The translations under genes and the position numbers were made by a program. A stretch of 64,000 nt of DNA from Chitinophaga sp. CF118 (GTDB lineage: Bacteria > Bacteroidota > Bacteroidia > Chitinophagales > Chitinophagaceae). Under the pieces are notes generated by a model. It was given only the letters and a program-made list of their open reading frames with translations. It was not told where the DNA came from and did no database searches. Positions 1 through 8,999 of the stretch are shown here, piece by piece (the stretch's first letter is position 1; every line of letters starts with the position of its first letter). Location: the NCBI RefSeq assembly GCF_900112615.1, contig NZ_FOMK01000008.1:188011-252010 (forward strand), written 5' to 3'.

Positions 1-1071
1 ACGGTACCATTGTGTCGTTGTTCTGGTATCCTGCCACATCAATTCCTTGTTGTACATACCCCAAACACCACCATTGACATTTGTCCAGTTGCTACCGATA
101 GTTTCCCGGTCAAAGCGGTCATAAAAAGTGGGTAATAAAGGAGCGGGCTGCGTCCAGTTTGTGGGGCCATATACAAGTAACCTGTCCCCATTAAAACCCA
201 TAGGATCGATATTAAGTTGTCTGTTGTAGACTGCTGTCAGGTTATGATAGGTCATGTACCAGGTATCCAGGTCAGGACCGATAAAAGAGCTGCTATGACC
301 CAGACCAAAGAAACTGCCCTCTGAACTTAGCAAAAGAGGGTTGTTAGCGCCTGAACTATAGCTGCCTAATGCTGTTGCTGCTGTGGAATAGTTAACCCGG
401 TATCCCTTGCTTTGAACATGGTTTCCAGTATAGGTAATGTAATAAACGCCATTGCGTTTAAAAATGGTGGGGCCTTCTGTCCAGCCGTTGAGCGATGTAC
501 CGGTTAATGTACTTCCTGTGCTGATGGACAAGGGACTGGGCATAGTAGCGGCATCTATTCCGCCACCACCTGCATGAGTAAAGTACATTTGTGCATTATC
601 GTCTGTAAATACAGAACCGTCGATACTGTGGCCCAGGTTTCCTGTTTGTACGGAGAATGGCCCGGTAGGGCTGGCAGAAGACAGAATGTAGTGACCATTA
701 CCCCCCGGAGATGTATACATATAAAATGTACCGTTCCTGTAAATAACTTCGGGAGCATAGGCTGCGTTGATGGCGGTCTCAGTTACGGGTACACATAACC
801 CTTCATAGTTCCAGTCAGCAAGGTTCCATGTACTCCAGCATTTAACACCGTAACCGCCTGAGCTGCAGTATAAATAGTATTTACCTCTGAATCTAAGGAT
901 GTAAGGATCTCCAATACCGTCATCCTGGGGAAGCGTACGGGGATTAATAACCTGGCTGTTAGTTGGCAGGGAATACAGCAATACACTTAATAATAGTACA
1001 GTTAACAGGGATCTTTTACTTTTTAGAAGGCGGAAAGCCCAGGGCATAGGGTTCATAGAAATGGTCTTCAT
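1..1071 (-). CDS. Glycoside hydrolase family 43 protein, partial (C-terminus outside window)
   Basis: Reading leftward from an ATG at 1071, an open frame of 357 codons reaches the window edge without a stop. After a hydrophobic signal segment (about residues 20-40) it shows GH43 five-blade propeller signatures: GIGDPYI with the likely catalytic-base Asp, AYAPEVIY, SIDGSVF with the pKa-modulating Asp, and TEGPTIF with the likely general-acid Glu. From about residue 325 a new segment (FYDRFDRETIGSNW) looks like the start of an accessory beta-sandwich domain, common in secreted Bacteroidota GH43 enzymes. It should cleave arabinose- or xylose-containing plant polysaccharide outside the cytoplasm. 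The exact substrate cannot be told, and the C-terminus is not visible. Confidence 0.85.
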   Translation of the reverse strand, partial: MKTISMNPMPWAFRLLKSKRSLLTVLLLSVLLYSLPTNSQVINPRTLPQDDGIGDPYILRFRGKYYLYCSSGGYGVKCWSTWNLADWNYEGLCVPVTETAINAAYAPEVIYRNGTFYMYTSPGGNGHYILSSASPTGPFSVQTGNLGHSIDGSVFTDDNAQMYFTHAGGGGIDAATMPSPLSISTGSTLTGTSLNGWTEGPTIFKRNGVYYITYTGNHVQSKGYRVNYSTAATALGSYSSGANNPLLLSSEGSFFGLGHSSSFIGPDLDTWYMTYHNLTAVYNRQLNIDPMGFNGDRLLVYGPTNWTQPAPLLPTFYDRFDRETIGSNWTNVNGGVWGMYNKELMWQDTRTTTQWYR

Positions 1072-1249
1072 AACAATGATTTAGGGAATTGGGTTATTTC
1101 ATTTTATCTGCTATTAAAACTCATTTAATAACTTTCATTTATTAAACGCAGGGAAGTTGATATTTGATATAAATATAATGCCTACACAAAAAGAAAAATG
1201 GACAAGTGTTCTTTCATCTATGTTGTATTAGTTCTGCAATCAAATTAAA

Positions 1250-1320
1250 ATATAGAACCCGCTACTAGAGCGGGTTCTATATTTTGGTGCCCACTACCGG
1301 AGCAATTTCGAACCAAATAT
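1250..1320 (-). repeat. tRNA-3'-end-like repeat with terminator hairpin, copy R1
   Basis: A hairpin (arms around gaacccgct/agcgggttc, 1254-1278) is followed by ggtgcccactaccggagc and ttcgaaccaaat. Read on the minus strand this is a T-loop-like TTCGAAA, then CCGGT AGTGGGC A, then the hairpin. It is the first of 11 same-orientation copies. It lies 96 bp beyond the stop of the minus-strand NTF2-like gene, so it may act as that gene's terminator. Confidence 0.75.
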
Positions 1321-1413
1321 GTTTTATATTCGGTAAATTATATCGGCTTCAATTTTAATTCATCTCTCTTTTCTGGTATAATTGGTAATTTGCCCGTACT
1401 CAGTTTACACTAA

Positions 1414-1833
1414 TTATTGAATAAAAGCTTTTTCTATCTTATGTGAATCTTCCAGCATCAGGAATTTAGTAATTAACTGATCTTTCACAGTAAACCGCAT
1501 CACGAATGGTTCCTTAAATTTTTTACCCGTTGCCCTGACTGTTCTGCCTGCCTTTCCAAAAACAGCAGCTTCTGTTTCATCAATAAATATATGATCCATT
1601 TCAAAATCATCATCTTCAGTTTTATGAGCTGCAATCAGCTGTTGTAAAGCTGTAATAACTTGCTGTTTACCATTTTTCTTTCCTGTCCAGGGCATATAAG
1701 GGGATTCAGCTATATAAAAGCTTATATCTTCTGCTAAAAAAGCCGAAATAGCATCCGTATCATTGTTACCTGTGCCCTGAAAAAATCCGTCCAGCACCAA
1801 TTTTGTCTCCTGACTTTGTTTTGATAATTCCAT
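1414..1833 (-). CDS. SnoaL/NTF2-like domain protein
   Basis: A 139-residue protein when begun at the ATG at 1833 (MELSKQSQETK). The frame stays open upstream to 1968, but those 45 extra residues do not look like part of the fold. The pattern of an N-terminal helix, a 'FLAEDISFYIAESPYMPWTG' segment, then paired beta strands ending in 'VMRFTVKDQLITKFLMLEDS' fits the cone-shaped NTF2/SnoaL fold. Such proteins bind small hydrophobic ligands or act as isomerases; the ligand here is unknown. It lies downstream of a Crp/Fnr gene on the same strand, with about 200 bp between them, and ends before repeat R1. Confidence 0.65.
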   Translation of the reverse strand: MELSKQSQETKLVLDGFFQGTGNNDTDAISAFLAEDISFYIAESPYMPWTGKKNGKQQVITALQQLIAAHKTEDDDFEMDHIFIDETEAAVFGKAGRTVRATGKKFKEPFVMRFTVKDQLITKFLMLEDSHKIEKAFIQ

Positions 1834-2041
1834 TTTGATTAGATATAATTGTGAATAGATCTCCAGACCGTCCCATGTCAGCACAGCCTTATTTCTGTAA
1901 TACCAGGATGTTTCTACTTTTTGTTGAGAGCATGGCATCGATGGCATAACTTTTAAACGCTGCAACAAAGTTCTGCCACACCATTCAGAATAAAATTGAT
2001 ATTTGCTTCAAAAATTCTTGATAAATATCAAGAGAAGTGAA

Positions 2042-2620
2042 TTATTTAGAGGAGATCTGTTTTCGGATGCGACTTAAAGTTTCAGGAGTAATACCCAGAT
2101 AAGATGCCACCATATGGCGGGGAGCCCGGTGAACCAGGGATGGAAATGATTTTAAAAATTGGCTATATCTTTCTTCAGCCGTTGACCGGAGAGCGTAATT
2201 AATTCGTTCCTGAGTAGCATTTAAACTACGTTGTAAGATCAGGTTTACCATATCCTTAAAGGCAGGGATCTTTTCACTCAGCATTTCAATATTTGATTTA
2301 CTGATGAGTAAAACAACTGCATCCTCAATTGCATCAATATTGTAACTGGAAGGTGTACAATTCATTAAACTTTGCCGATCGGAAATCCACCAATTCTCAG
2401 TCGCAAAATATACCGTGTGTTCAATACCATTATCGTTTACGCTATACTTGCGTAGAAATCCTTTACACACAAAGCCGCTATGGGTACAAACATCTCCTTC
2501 GTTCAGGAGAAATTGATGCTTCCGGAGTTTTTTAAAAATACAGACCGACTCAATCAGTTGATAATCGGCCTCAGCAATGCTAATCTTATCTTCGAGATAT
2601 TTGCGGAAGAATTCGAACAT
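2042..2620 (-). CDS. Crp/Fnr family transcriptional regulator
   Basis: 192 residues. The N-terminal two thirds is a cyclic-nucleotide-binding-like beta roll (FLLNEGDVCTHSGFVCKGFLRKY, ATENWWISDRQSL). The C-terminal part carries a helix-turn-helix (VASYLGITPETLSRIRKQ). This is the short Bacteroidota Crp/Fnr type, with no Fnr-style cysteine cluster, so an iron-sulfur oxygen sensor is unlikely. In this family a single such gene often regulates a neighbouring enzyme or detoxification gene. The NTF2-like gene downstream is one candidate target, but no operator was identified. Confidence 0.85.
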   Translation of the reverse strand: MFEFFRKYLEDKISIAEADYQLIESVCIFKKLRKHQFLLNEGDVCTHSGFVCKGFLRKYSVNDNGIEHTVYFATENWWISDRQSLMNCTPSSYNIDAIEDAVVLLISKSNIEMLSEKIPAFKDMVNLILQRSLNATQERINYALRSTAEERYSQFLKSFPSLVHRAPRHMVASYLGITPETLSRIRKQISSK

Positions 2621-2872
2621 ATCACAATATTACAAAAACTCCCATGAAATAACCAGGCCCAGAGCGGACTTAGACGGCCTAAAACTAGGAAAGATGTCTT
2701 ACCGTCATTTTTTTGGGTATTTCCTGCACTTTTTGAGTACACTTTTTAGAACTAGTTTGTGTATCTTTAAAAAGTCTATACCTAAACCCGATACCATGAG
2801 CTGTTAGCCTGAAGAAATTGTGTCAACCACACTAATAAATCAATTTTAAACCCTCTAATAACTGGTATCGTT

Positions 2873-4708
2873 ATGAAAATGAAATCTAAACTTTTATGTG
2901 TTATCCTGCTTTTAATTAGTGAGTATGTTTCTGCTCAATCGGGCATTTATGTGGGCGGACATTTCCGTAGAGAAAGAAATCATACCATTACAGACTTAAA
3001 AGCCTCCGGATTTACCTATGTGATCCTATTTGATGTCACTGTTCAGGCAAATGGTGATTTAACAACTGACGGACAAACTATCTGCTCAAACGGAACCTAT
3101 GTCTTTGGTTCTACCAATCCAAACTATGTCGCTGACGTAACTTCGCTTAAAACCGGCGTTACTTCCATCAACAGAGTAGAAACATGTATCGGTGGCTGGG
3201 GCAGTCACTCTTACACGAATATCAGAAACCTGGTTGCTAGTCAGGGTATCGGTACCGGAAGTATCCTTTACCGTAATTTTAGGGCGTTGAAGACGGCCAT
3301 ACCTTCCATCGATGCAATCAATAACGATGATGAGGAAGCATATGACGTCAATTCTGCGACCGCTTTTCATGTTATGTTAGCGGATATAGGTTATAAAACA
3401 ACGCTTGCACCTTACATGAATAAGGCATACTGGCAGAGCCTGGCTACTAATGTCAACAATCAACGGAGTGGCGCAGTTGACAAGGTATATTTACAATGGT
3501 ATGAAGGAGGAGCTGGTAACAATCCATGTGATTGGAACATAAACGGTATTCAGTTGCACACCGGCGATCTGAATTATGAAAATGGAACTACAGTAGCCAA
3601 TAAAATGACCAGCGCTAAAAATAATTGTAATTCCAAAGGCGGATTTTACTGGGTGTATAACGACAATAATATTAACCTGAAGGATCTTGCAAACAGAGTG
3701 AACACGATCTTTGGTATCCGTACCAAAAATCAGCAGGAAGTTGCCAACTTTTACAACGACTGTAACTATTTAGGTTTTGCTAATGGACTGGAGGCAGGCG
3801 ACTATAATTTAGACAGACTACAGTCTTTAGGTATCGACAACGATGTATTATCAAGTTTGACAGTTGCAGAAGGATTTGAAGTAACACTTTTTGATGACAT
3901 AAATTTCAGCGGTGCCTCTAAAACATACAGAGGAAATGTTAGTTGCCTGGTAGCTGATGGATTAAATGATAAAGTTACATCACTACGTATACGCACAACC
4001 GGAACAACCGGTTTAGATGGTACCTGGTTTATTCAAAATCGCAACAGTGGCAAATATATGGACCTTGCAGCAGAACATGCATCTGAGAATGGCGGAAACA
4101 TTCAGCAGTGGGAGTATGCCGGAGGCAATAATCAGAAGTTTCAGTTTACACATCTGGGTGATGGGACTTATAAGATCAGTGTAGTTGCAAGCGGCAAGGT
4201 AGTAGACGTGGATGGTATAAGTAAGAACGAGGGTGCAAATGTGTTCCAATGGGATTATTTTGGCACTTTTAACCAGCATTTTGTAATGCAGTCTACCGGC
4301 GATGGATACTATAAAATTATTCCTAAACATAGTGGCAAAGTAGTAGAAGTAGAAAATGCAAGCTCGGCCAATGGTGCAAATGTTCGTCAGTGGGGTAATA
4401 ATAACCAGACATGCGGACAATGGAAACTGATAATACCAACAGCGAAAATAGCCACTGTACAGAAAACGACAAGCAGTGCGGAAAGTGAATTAACGCTTTA
4501 TCCCAATCCGGCTACTGAAACTATTTACTTCACTTCCCGCGAACTCGCCGGTGCCAGAGTTAGTGTAGTAAACGTAGCAGGAAATCGTGTGATAAGCACC
4601 GTTATTACTGCGAACAGCATTGATGTATCTAAGCTTGAACCAGGCGTATATATTATTACTATCAATAAAGGCGGTAAAACGATCGTTAAGAAATTCGTTA
4701 AAAACTAA
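2873..4708 (+). CDS. Secreted GH18-like / crystallin / ricin-lectin protein with T9SS sorting domain
   Basis: 611 residues with a signal peptide ending near residue 22 (EYVSAQ). Residues about 25-300 look like a GH18 TIM barrel: IDAINNDDEE (residues 145-155) matches the chitinase motif [DN]-G-x-[DN]-x-[DN]-x-E with Gly replaced by Ala, and puts the catalytic acid near Glu154. About residues 335-375 resemble a beta/gamma-crystallin motif (VTLFDDINFSG...LNDKVTSLRI). Residues about 380-525 form a ricin-type lectin domain with repeated GKYMDLA, GKVVDVD and GKVVEVE turns and QW motifs. The end (LTLYPNPATETIYF...) is a type IX secretion C-terminal signal. It is probably a cell-surface or released chitin- or glycan-active enzyme. 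The GH18 call rests on the motif and overall pattern. Confidence 0.75.
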   Translation: MKMKSKLLCVILLLISEYVSAQSGIYVGGHFRRERNHTITDLKASGFTYVILFDVTVQANGDLTTDGQTICSNGTYVFGSTNPNYVADVTSLKTGVTSINRVETCIGGWGSHSYTNIRNLVASQGIGTGSILYRNFRALKTAIPSIDAINNDDEEAYDVNSATAFHVMLADIGYKTTLAPYMNKAYWQSLATNVNNQRSGAVDKVYLQWYEGGAGNNPCDWNINGIQLHTGDLNYENGTTVANKMTSAKNNCNSKGGFYWVYNDNNINLKDLANRVNTIFGIRTKNQQEVANFYNDCNYLGFANGLEAGDYNLDRLQSLGIDNDVLSSLTVAEGFEVTLFDDINFSGASKTYRGNVSCLVADGLNDKVTSLRIRTTGTTGLDGTWFIQNRNSGKYMDLAAEHASENGGNIQQWEYAGGNNQKFQFTHLGDGTYKISVVASGKVVDVDGISKNEGANVFQWDYFGTFNQHFVMQSTGDGYYKIIPKHSGKVVEVENASSANGANVRQWGNNNQTCGQWKLIIPTAKIATVQKTTSSAESELTLYPNPATETIYFTSRELAGARVSVVNVAGNRVISTVITANSIDVSKLEPGVYIITINKGGKTIVKKFVKN

Positions 4709-4729
4709 GTTATTAAGATTTTGAAGCTG

Positions 4730-4760
4730 ACGGGATAGAATTAATTTAATTCTATCCCGT
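4730..4760 (+). terminator. Intrinsic terminator after the GH18-like gene
   Basis: Perfect inverted repeat with arms acgggatagaatta and its complement around a short AT loop, followed by tttaatt. It starts 21 bp after the stop of the GH18-like gene. Confidence 0.8.
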
Positions 4761-4868
4761 TTTAATTAAACATATTCAATCGTATTAAGTGAATCTCTCA
4801 GGTGTGGCCTTCATTTTCTTACTGACGTTTTGCTTATCTTCGTTACAATACGTAAATAATTCATACAT

Positions 4869-5600
4869 ATGAAAGTAATTACCTTATTGCTGGCAATGGT
4901 TTTTTCCATTGTAGCCCGTTCACAGAATACCATTAATAATTACAAGTATGTTTTAGTACCTGAACGATTTGATATTTTTAAACAGGATGATCAGTATGGG
5001 ATAAACACGCTTACGAAATTTTTGCTGGAAAGTGTAGGGTTTAAGTGTTTCATGACTAATGATGTACTGCCGGCGGATATTGCCAACAATAAGTGCAATG
5101 CATTAAGGGCGGACCTTGTAGCGAAAAAGAAATTCTTAGCCACTGATTTAAGCCTGGTGTTAAAAGATTGTCAGGGCCAAATTATCTATAAAAGCGAGGA
5201 AGGGATAAGCAGGGAGAAGGAGTGGAATACAGCGTATACAGAGGCGTTAAAAAATGCATTTGTGTCTCTAAGAGATGCACATTACAGATACGATAGTACC
5301 GGGGCTATTCAGGCTACACAATCGACTGAGAGTACTATACCTGTGCAAGCTGCTGCCACGCCCACTATGATTACTGAGAATAAGGATGTTTTATATGCAC
5401 AGCCTAATGCCATTGGCTACCAATTGATTGATACCTCCCCTAAAAAGGTAATGACATTACTGAAAACTTCAATGCCAAACTATTTTATTGCAGATAATGG
5501 TGTAGAAAAAGGTGTTGTTTTTAGTAAAAACGATGAATGGTATTTTGAGTATTATAAAGATGATAAACTTGTTTCACTGAAACTTAGGATTAAATTTTGA
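4869..5600 (+). CDS. Exported protein of unknown function
   Basis: 243 residues with a clear signal peptide (MKVITLLLAMVFSIVARSQ). The mature part begins with a YKYVLVPERFDIFKQDDQYG segment and alternates helices and strands (FLATDLSLVLKDCQGQIIYKSEEG). This resembles periplasmic lipocalin-like or FlgO-like Bacteroidota proteins only in general character, and no family is claimed. The C-terminal 60 residues are rich in aromatic and charged residues (DEWYFEYYKDDKLVSLKLRIKF). It is a single gene between terminator 4730-4760 and repeat R2. Confidence 0.6.
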   Translation: MKVITLLLAMVFSIVARSQNTINNYKYVLVPERFDIFKQDDQYGINTLTKFLLESVGFKCFMTNDVLPADIANNKCNALRADLVAKKKFLATDLSLVLKDCQGQIIYKSEEGISREKEWNTAYTEALKNAFVSLRDAHYRYDSTGAIQATQSTESTIPVQAAATPTMITENKDVLYAQPNAIGYQLIDTSPKKVMTLLKTSMPNYFIADNGVEKGVVFSKNDEWYFEYYKDDKLVSLKLRIKF

Positions 5601-5689
5601 CAGGCCTTAGTGATTCCAGGTTCGTTGTCTCTTTATTTGCCATGCATCATATCGGTTTGAACTTCGTTTCCGGTAGCCCCGCAGGAAAA

Positions 5690-5780
5690 ATTAAAGAAGC
5701 CGTCTCAATTATTTTTGAAGACGGCTTCTTTGCTGTTTTATGTGTCCGGAATAGGAGCGTTTTCGAACCAAATGGTATTG
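5690..5780 (-). repeat. tRNA-3'-end-like repeat with terminator hairpin, copy R2 (diverged)
   Basis: Hairpin aaagaagccgtc/gacggcttcttt (5693-5731), then tgtgtccggaataggagc and ttttcgaaccaaat. This copy has the most diverged acceptor-like part (CCTAT TCCGGAC A on the minus strand) but keeps TTCGAAAAC and the AT-rich tail. It ends about 110 bp beyond the stop of the minus-strand hydrolase gene. Confidence 0.65.
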
Positions 5781-5885
5781 ATTATGATAAAGTTAACCGG
5801 GTTGAATTCCTAAATACGGAGCATTTTGTTTCAGAGAATTGTTTAGATGTACCTGACTGAAAGCACGAATTGGAACTATTACATA

Positions 5886-7007
5886 TTAGTTTACTCCTTT
5901 CCACCAGTCCTTAAATATCTGTTTATCATTGCGCAGGTCCACGAGCTGGCCTATCATAGGTGTAGCCAACGGAATGTTTGCCATTGCTGTTAATCTCTGT
6001 AAAGGCTCATCCCAGGGGTGATTGCCCAGCGTGAATTTGGAGGAGTGGACCGGCAGCAGTCTTTTTGCCTTCAGGTCTTTTGCAGCCTGCAGGACCTCTT
6101 CCGGCTGCATATGAATGTACTTCCATGCAAGATCATACTGGCCATTTTCAAGAATGGCGAAATCTATCGGACCGAATTTTTTTCCTATTTCAGCAAAATG
6201 AGTATCATAACCGCTATCACCTCCTATATAGATCTTCATGGCCGGTGTTTGCAATATATAAGATTGCCATAGCGTATTATTCCGGGAAAAACTTCTGCCT
6301 GAAAAGTGACGGGTAGGTGCTGTGTGTACAACAAATCCATCTCCCAGATCCACATCCTGCCACCAATCTGTTTCTATGATCTGGTCAGGCTTATAGCCCC
6401 ATCTTTCCAGGTGCCCTCCAACTCCCAGACCACAGATCACTTTACCCACCTTGCTCTTTAGTGCGAGCATGGTCTTATAATCCAAATGATCATAATGGTC
6501 ATGTGATATGAACAGGTAATCTATTACAGGGAAATCATCAGTTGTGTAAATATCAGCACCTTTAAATGCCTTAGTTCCCCCGGGCAGAGGTGAAGCGCTG
6601 CCAGAAAACACTGGATCTGCAAGGAAACGTTTTCCTCCTGCCTGTATAAAATAAGATGAATGACCAAACCAAACCAATACATCCTGATCAGGTGCAACCG
6701 CCAACAGATCAGTTTTTACAGAGGGTAATGAATCTACCGGACGCAAACGCAAACGTTTTTTGAACATAAAGTCATATAAAACGCCTCCCATGCTATACCC
6801 CTCTGAAAGTTGCGGTGTATTGTGAATGTTCTGGAACTGCCCGTCTTTATAATGTGGCGATTGTTTGATTAATTCTAATCTCTTTCCTGAAGGCTTTACC
6901 CCGAATAGTGGATGTCTCATATATATTAAAACAGTGATTATCAATAATAGTAGTAACGCAAATGCTATCTTCAGGCATTTGATAGTTATCCTGATTAATT
7001 TTTTCAT
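5886..7007 (-). CDS. MBL-fold metallo-hydrolase (UlaG/NAPE-PLD-like)
   Basis: 373 residues. An N-terminal membrane anchor or uncleaved signal (residues 8-28, FALLLLLIITVLIY) precedes a beta-lactamase-fold metal site: LVWFGHSSYF, then SHDHYDHLD (HxHxDH), TRHFSGR, GGDSGYD and a C-terminal LPVHSSKFTLG His. This arrangement is the UlaG / N-acyl-phosphatidylethanolamine phospholipase D branch (Lactamase_B_2), which hydrolyses phosphodiesters or lactones. The protein is probably anchored facing the periplasm. The start is supported by the hydrophobic segment directly after MKKLIRITIK. The substrate is not determined. Confidence 0.8.
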   Translation of the reverse strand: MKKLIRITIKCLKIAFALLLLLIITVLIYMRHPLFGVKPSGKRLELIKQSPHYKDGQFQNIHNTPQLSEGYSMGGVLYDFMFKKRLRLRPVDSLPSVKTDLLAVAPDQDVLVWFGHSSYFIQAGGKRFLADPVFSGSASPLPGGTKAFKGADIYTTDDFPVIDYLFISHDHYDHLDYKTMLALKSKVGKVICGLGVGGHLERWGYKPDQIIETDWWQDVDLGDGFVVHTAPTRHFSGRSFSRNNTLWQSYILQTPAMKIYIGGDSGYDTHFAEIGKKFGPIDFAILENGQYDLAWKYIHMQPEEVLQAAKDLKAKRLLPVHSSKFTLGNHPWDEPLQRLTAMANIPLATPMIGQLVDLRNDKQIFKDWWKGVN

Positions 7008-7290
7008 ATAAGTTTATTGACGAATCAGGTGTTTGGATATTTTAACAGGAGGCAAATATTTTGAACAATTGTTGTGCTGATAACCGGGCATAGAGTGGCA
7101 TGGATGACTATAATCTTTTGAGAAGATGTGTCAAAGGCCAAATGGCTTTATATTTCAGGTGAGTTTAACAAGTTAATGCTGAAGTTTTTGATTTTCAAAT
7201 TAAACTTAACGCCAACCTTTTCATATTAGTAAAATTCACTAAATTTATATTTCCACCCATTTTGAGCAACTTTAGACCCACTTCACGATT

Positions 7291-8649
7291 ATGAAATTAT
7301 TTACGTTTACACTGGCTTTTCTTGTCACACTTACTTCCTTTGGGCAGGCAAAAAGATTTGACCTGGTCATAAAGAATGCGAAAGTGTTTGACAGCAGAAC
7401 AGGGGCCATCGTATCAAACCAAACGATCCTCATCAAAGGTGGCATTATTTCGAACGTAACCGGCGGTAAAAAAATCTTTACTGCTATGAATACGATCGAT
7501 GCCCAGGGGAAACTGGTAACTCCGGGATTTGTAGATACGCATATTCATCCCACTGATGTTTATCGCAGCTATGGCCCCTTACCTGAGTATTTTTCCAAAG
7601 ATTCTTTAGAAGTTTATAGAAAACGACTTTCCGATACTTATTTGCCTTATGGGGTGACCAGCGCAATGATCATGGGACAATCTGAAAAATGGTTGCCGCA
7701 GATAATTAACTGGCATAATGATCCGCAACCAAATTTGCTGGATATCTATACCGTAGGCGGGGCATTCATTTCAAACGAAGGCCGCAAGCCTTATATTAAT
7801 CATGTTATTGTGGAATCTCCCTGGGCTGCAAAACAAAAGGTGATCTCCTACCAACAGTTGGGCATCAGGCATATCAAGCTTTATTGGAAGCTGCGCAGAC
7901 CGGAATTTGAAGCGGCGTTTAAGACGGCTGATAGCCTGGGAATGAAAGTTTACGGGCATGTTGACCAGAATATCATGTTTATAGATACTGCATTAGCTAT
8001 TGGCTTGCACAACTATGAACATTTATTAACGTTGGTGAACAGCGTTCTGTATATGCAAAACGATCGCGAAGAATTCAGTCTGGATATGAAAAAATATTAT
8101 GGCCCGGGCCATGCAAACGGCCAGTTAGAGAGGTTAGAAATGTTTCGATTTATCCACGACAAAAAGCCGGCAACGATAGATACTTTGATCAGCAAGCTTT
8201 CAAAAAGCAATGCGACATTTTCTACATCGATCCACCTGATGGCCGAGCCGTATGGGTTAGCCTATTTTACTAACAAGATGGATACCTCGTTATCCGAAGC
8301 ACAATTAGCCAGGTGCCGGGAGAATTTTAAAGTATTTATGGGCTACGTCAAACAAGCATTTGACAAAGGAATAATACTCCGAATGGGCACTGACTGGCCT
8401 AATGGCGGCAAGGCAATGATCTCCGAGCAGTTATTGTTAGCTGAATATGGATTTACAGTTCCTTCAATTCTACAGATCTCAACTATAAATGGTGCAACTG
8501 CTTTGGGCATCGATGATAAATATGGCTCGATTGAAAAAGGAAAGAAAGCCGATCTCCTTATTTGGAACAATAGCCCTTTTGACAATTATAAAAACTTTCT
8601 AACCGACAAGACAATTATTAAAGATGGTGTCGTAAGCCGATCCAGATAG
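7291..8649 (+). CDS. Secreted amidohydrolase-superfamily enzyme
   Basis: 452 residues with a signal peptide (MKLFTFTLAFLVTLTSFGQ). The metal-binding HxH is seen at residues 84-86 (GFVDTHIHPTD), a further metal His in YGHVDQN, another in NYEHLLT, and the late catalytic Asp in MGTDWPNGG. The C-terminus closes the small beta domain (YGSIEKGKKADLLIWNNSPF), typical of imidazolonepropionase-like or prolidase-like amidohydrolases that hydrolyse cyclic amides or dipeptides. It stands alone, divergent from the MBL-fold gene across 283 bp. The substrate cannot be assigned. Confidence 0.85.
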   Translation: MKLFTFTLAFLVTLTSFGQAKRFDLVIKNAKVFDSRTGAIVSNQTILIKGGIISNVTGGKKIFTAMNTIDAQGKLVTPGFVDTHIHPTDVYRSYGPLPEYFSKDSLEVYRKRLSDTYLPYGVTSAMIMGQSEKWLPQIINWHNDPQPNLLDIYTVGGAFISNEGRKPYINHVIVESPWAAKQKVISYQQLGIRHIKLYWKLRRPEFEAAFKTADSLGMKVYGHVDQNIMFIDTALAIGLHNYEHLLTLVNSVLYMQNDREEFSLDMKKYYGPGHANGQLERLEMFRFIHDKKPATIDTLISKLSKSNATFSTSIHLMAEPYGLAYFTNKMDTSLSEAQLARCRENFKVFMGYVKQAFDKGIILRMGTDWPNGGKAMISEQLLLAEYGFTVPSILQISTINGATALGIDDKYGSIEKGKKADLLIWNNSPFDNYKNFLTDKTIIKDGVVSRSR

Positions 8650-8999
8650 CTGGCATCTCCATTATCATATAACAGCCCGGAGTTTTTCACTGCCTGTCCC
8701 ACAGTCCTTTTTCGGAGGCCGGCAAAGAGTTGAAAGTTAAGGTTACATACCGTCGGTGTGCAGATATACAATCAATGGGCTTACGAAAAATACAACGGTC
8801 TCTGTTTTGCTACGGAGTAGTGCTTGCGCCAGCCCTGATAGCTCTCTTTATTTTTTTGTGTTAAAGTTAAAGGGACGATTAATGAAATTCAGTATCGGTA
8901 TGTCTATTAATACAGCGACATTAAAAACACTTTTAGACTGCACCGCAGTAAAATCTGTCTGATTGGAATAGAACGGTGAAAAGTTTTCTCTGTTTGGTA
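8650..8999. other. Intergenic, no gene recognised
   Basis: The short frames on either strand here have no family signature, no convincing start and mixed codon use. No hairpin with a T tract was seen. Confidence 0.5.

Noticed and set aside
555..986. Open frames on both strands at 555-986
   Set aside because: They lie inside the GH43 gene, which explains the coding signal in its own frame.
4013..4420. A 135-codon minus-strand frame
   Set aside because: It is the antisense of the ricin-lectin repeats of the 2873 gene.
5597..5860. An 87-codon plus-strand frame overlapping the stop of the 4869 gene
   Set aside because: It spans repeat R2 and its hairpin, has no homology and no credible ribosome site.
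8756..8962. A 68-codon plus-strand frame
   Set aside because: No family features, odd composition and no neighbouring support.
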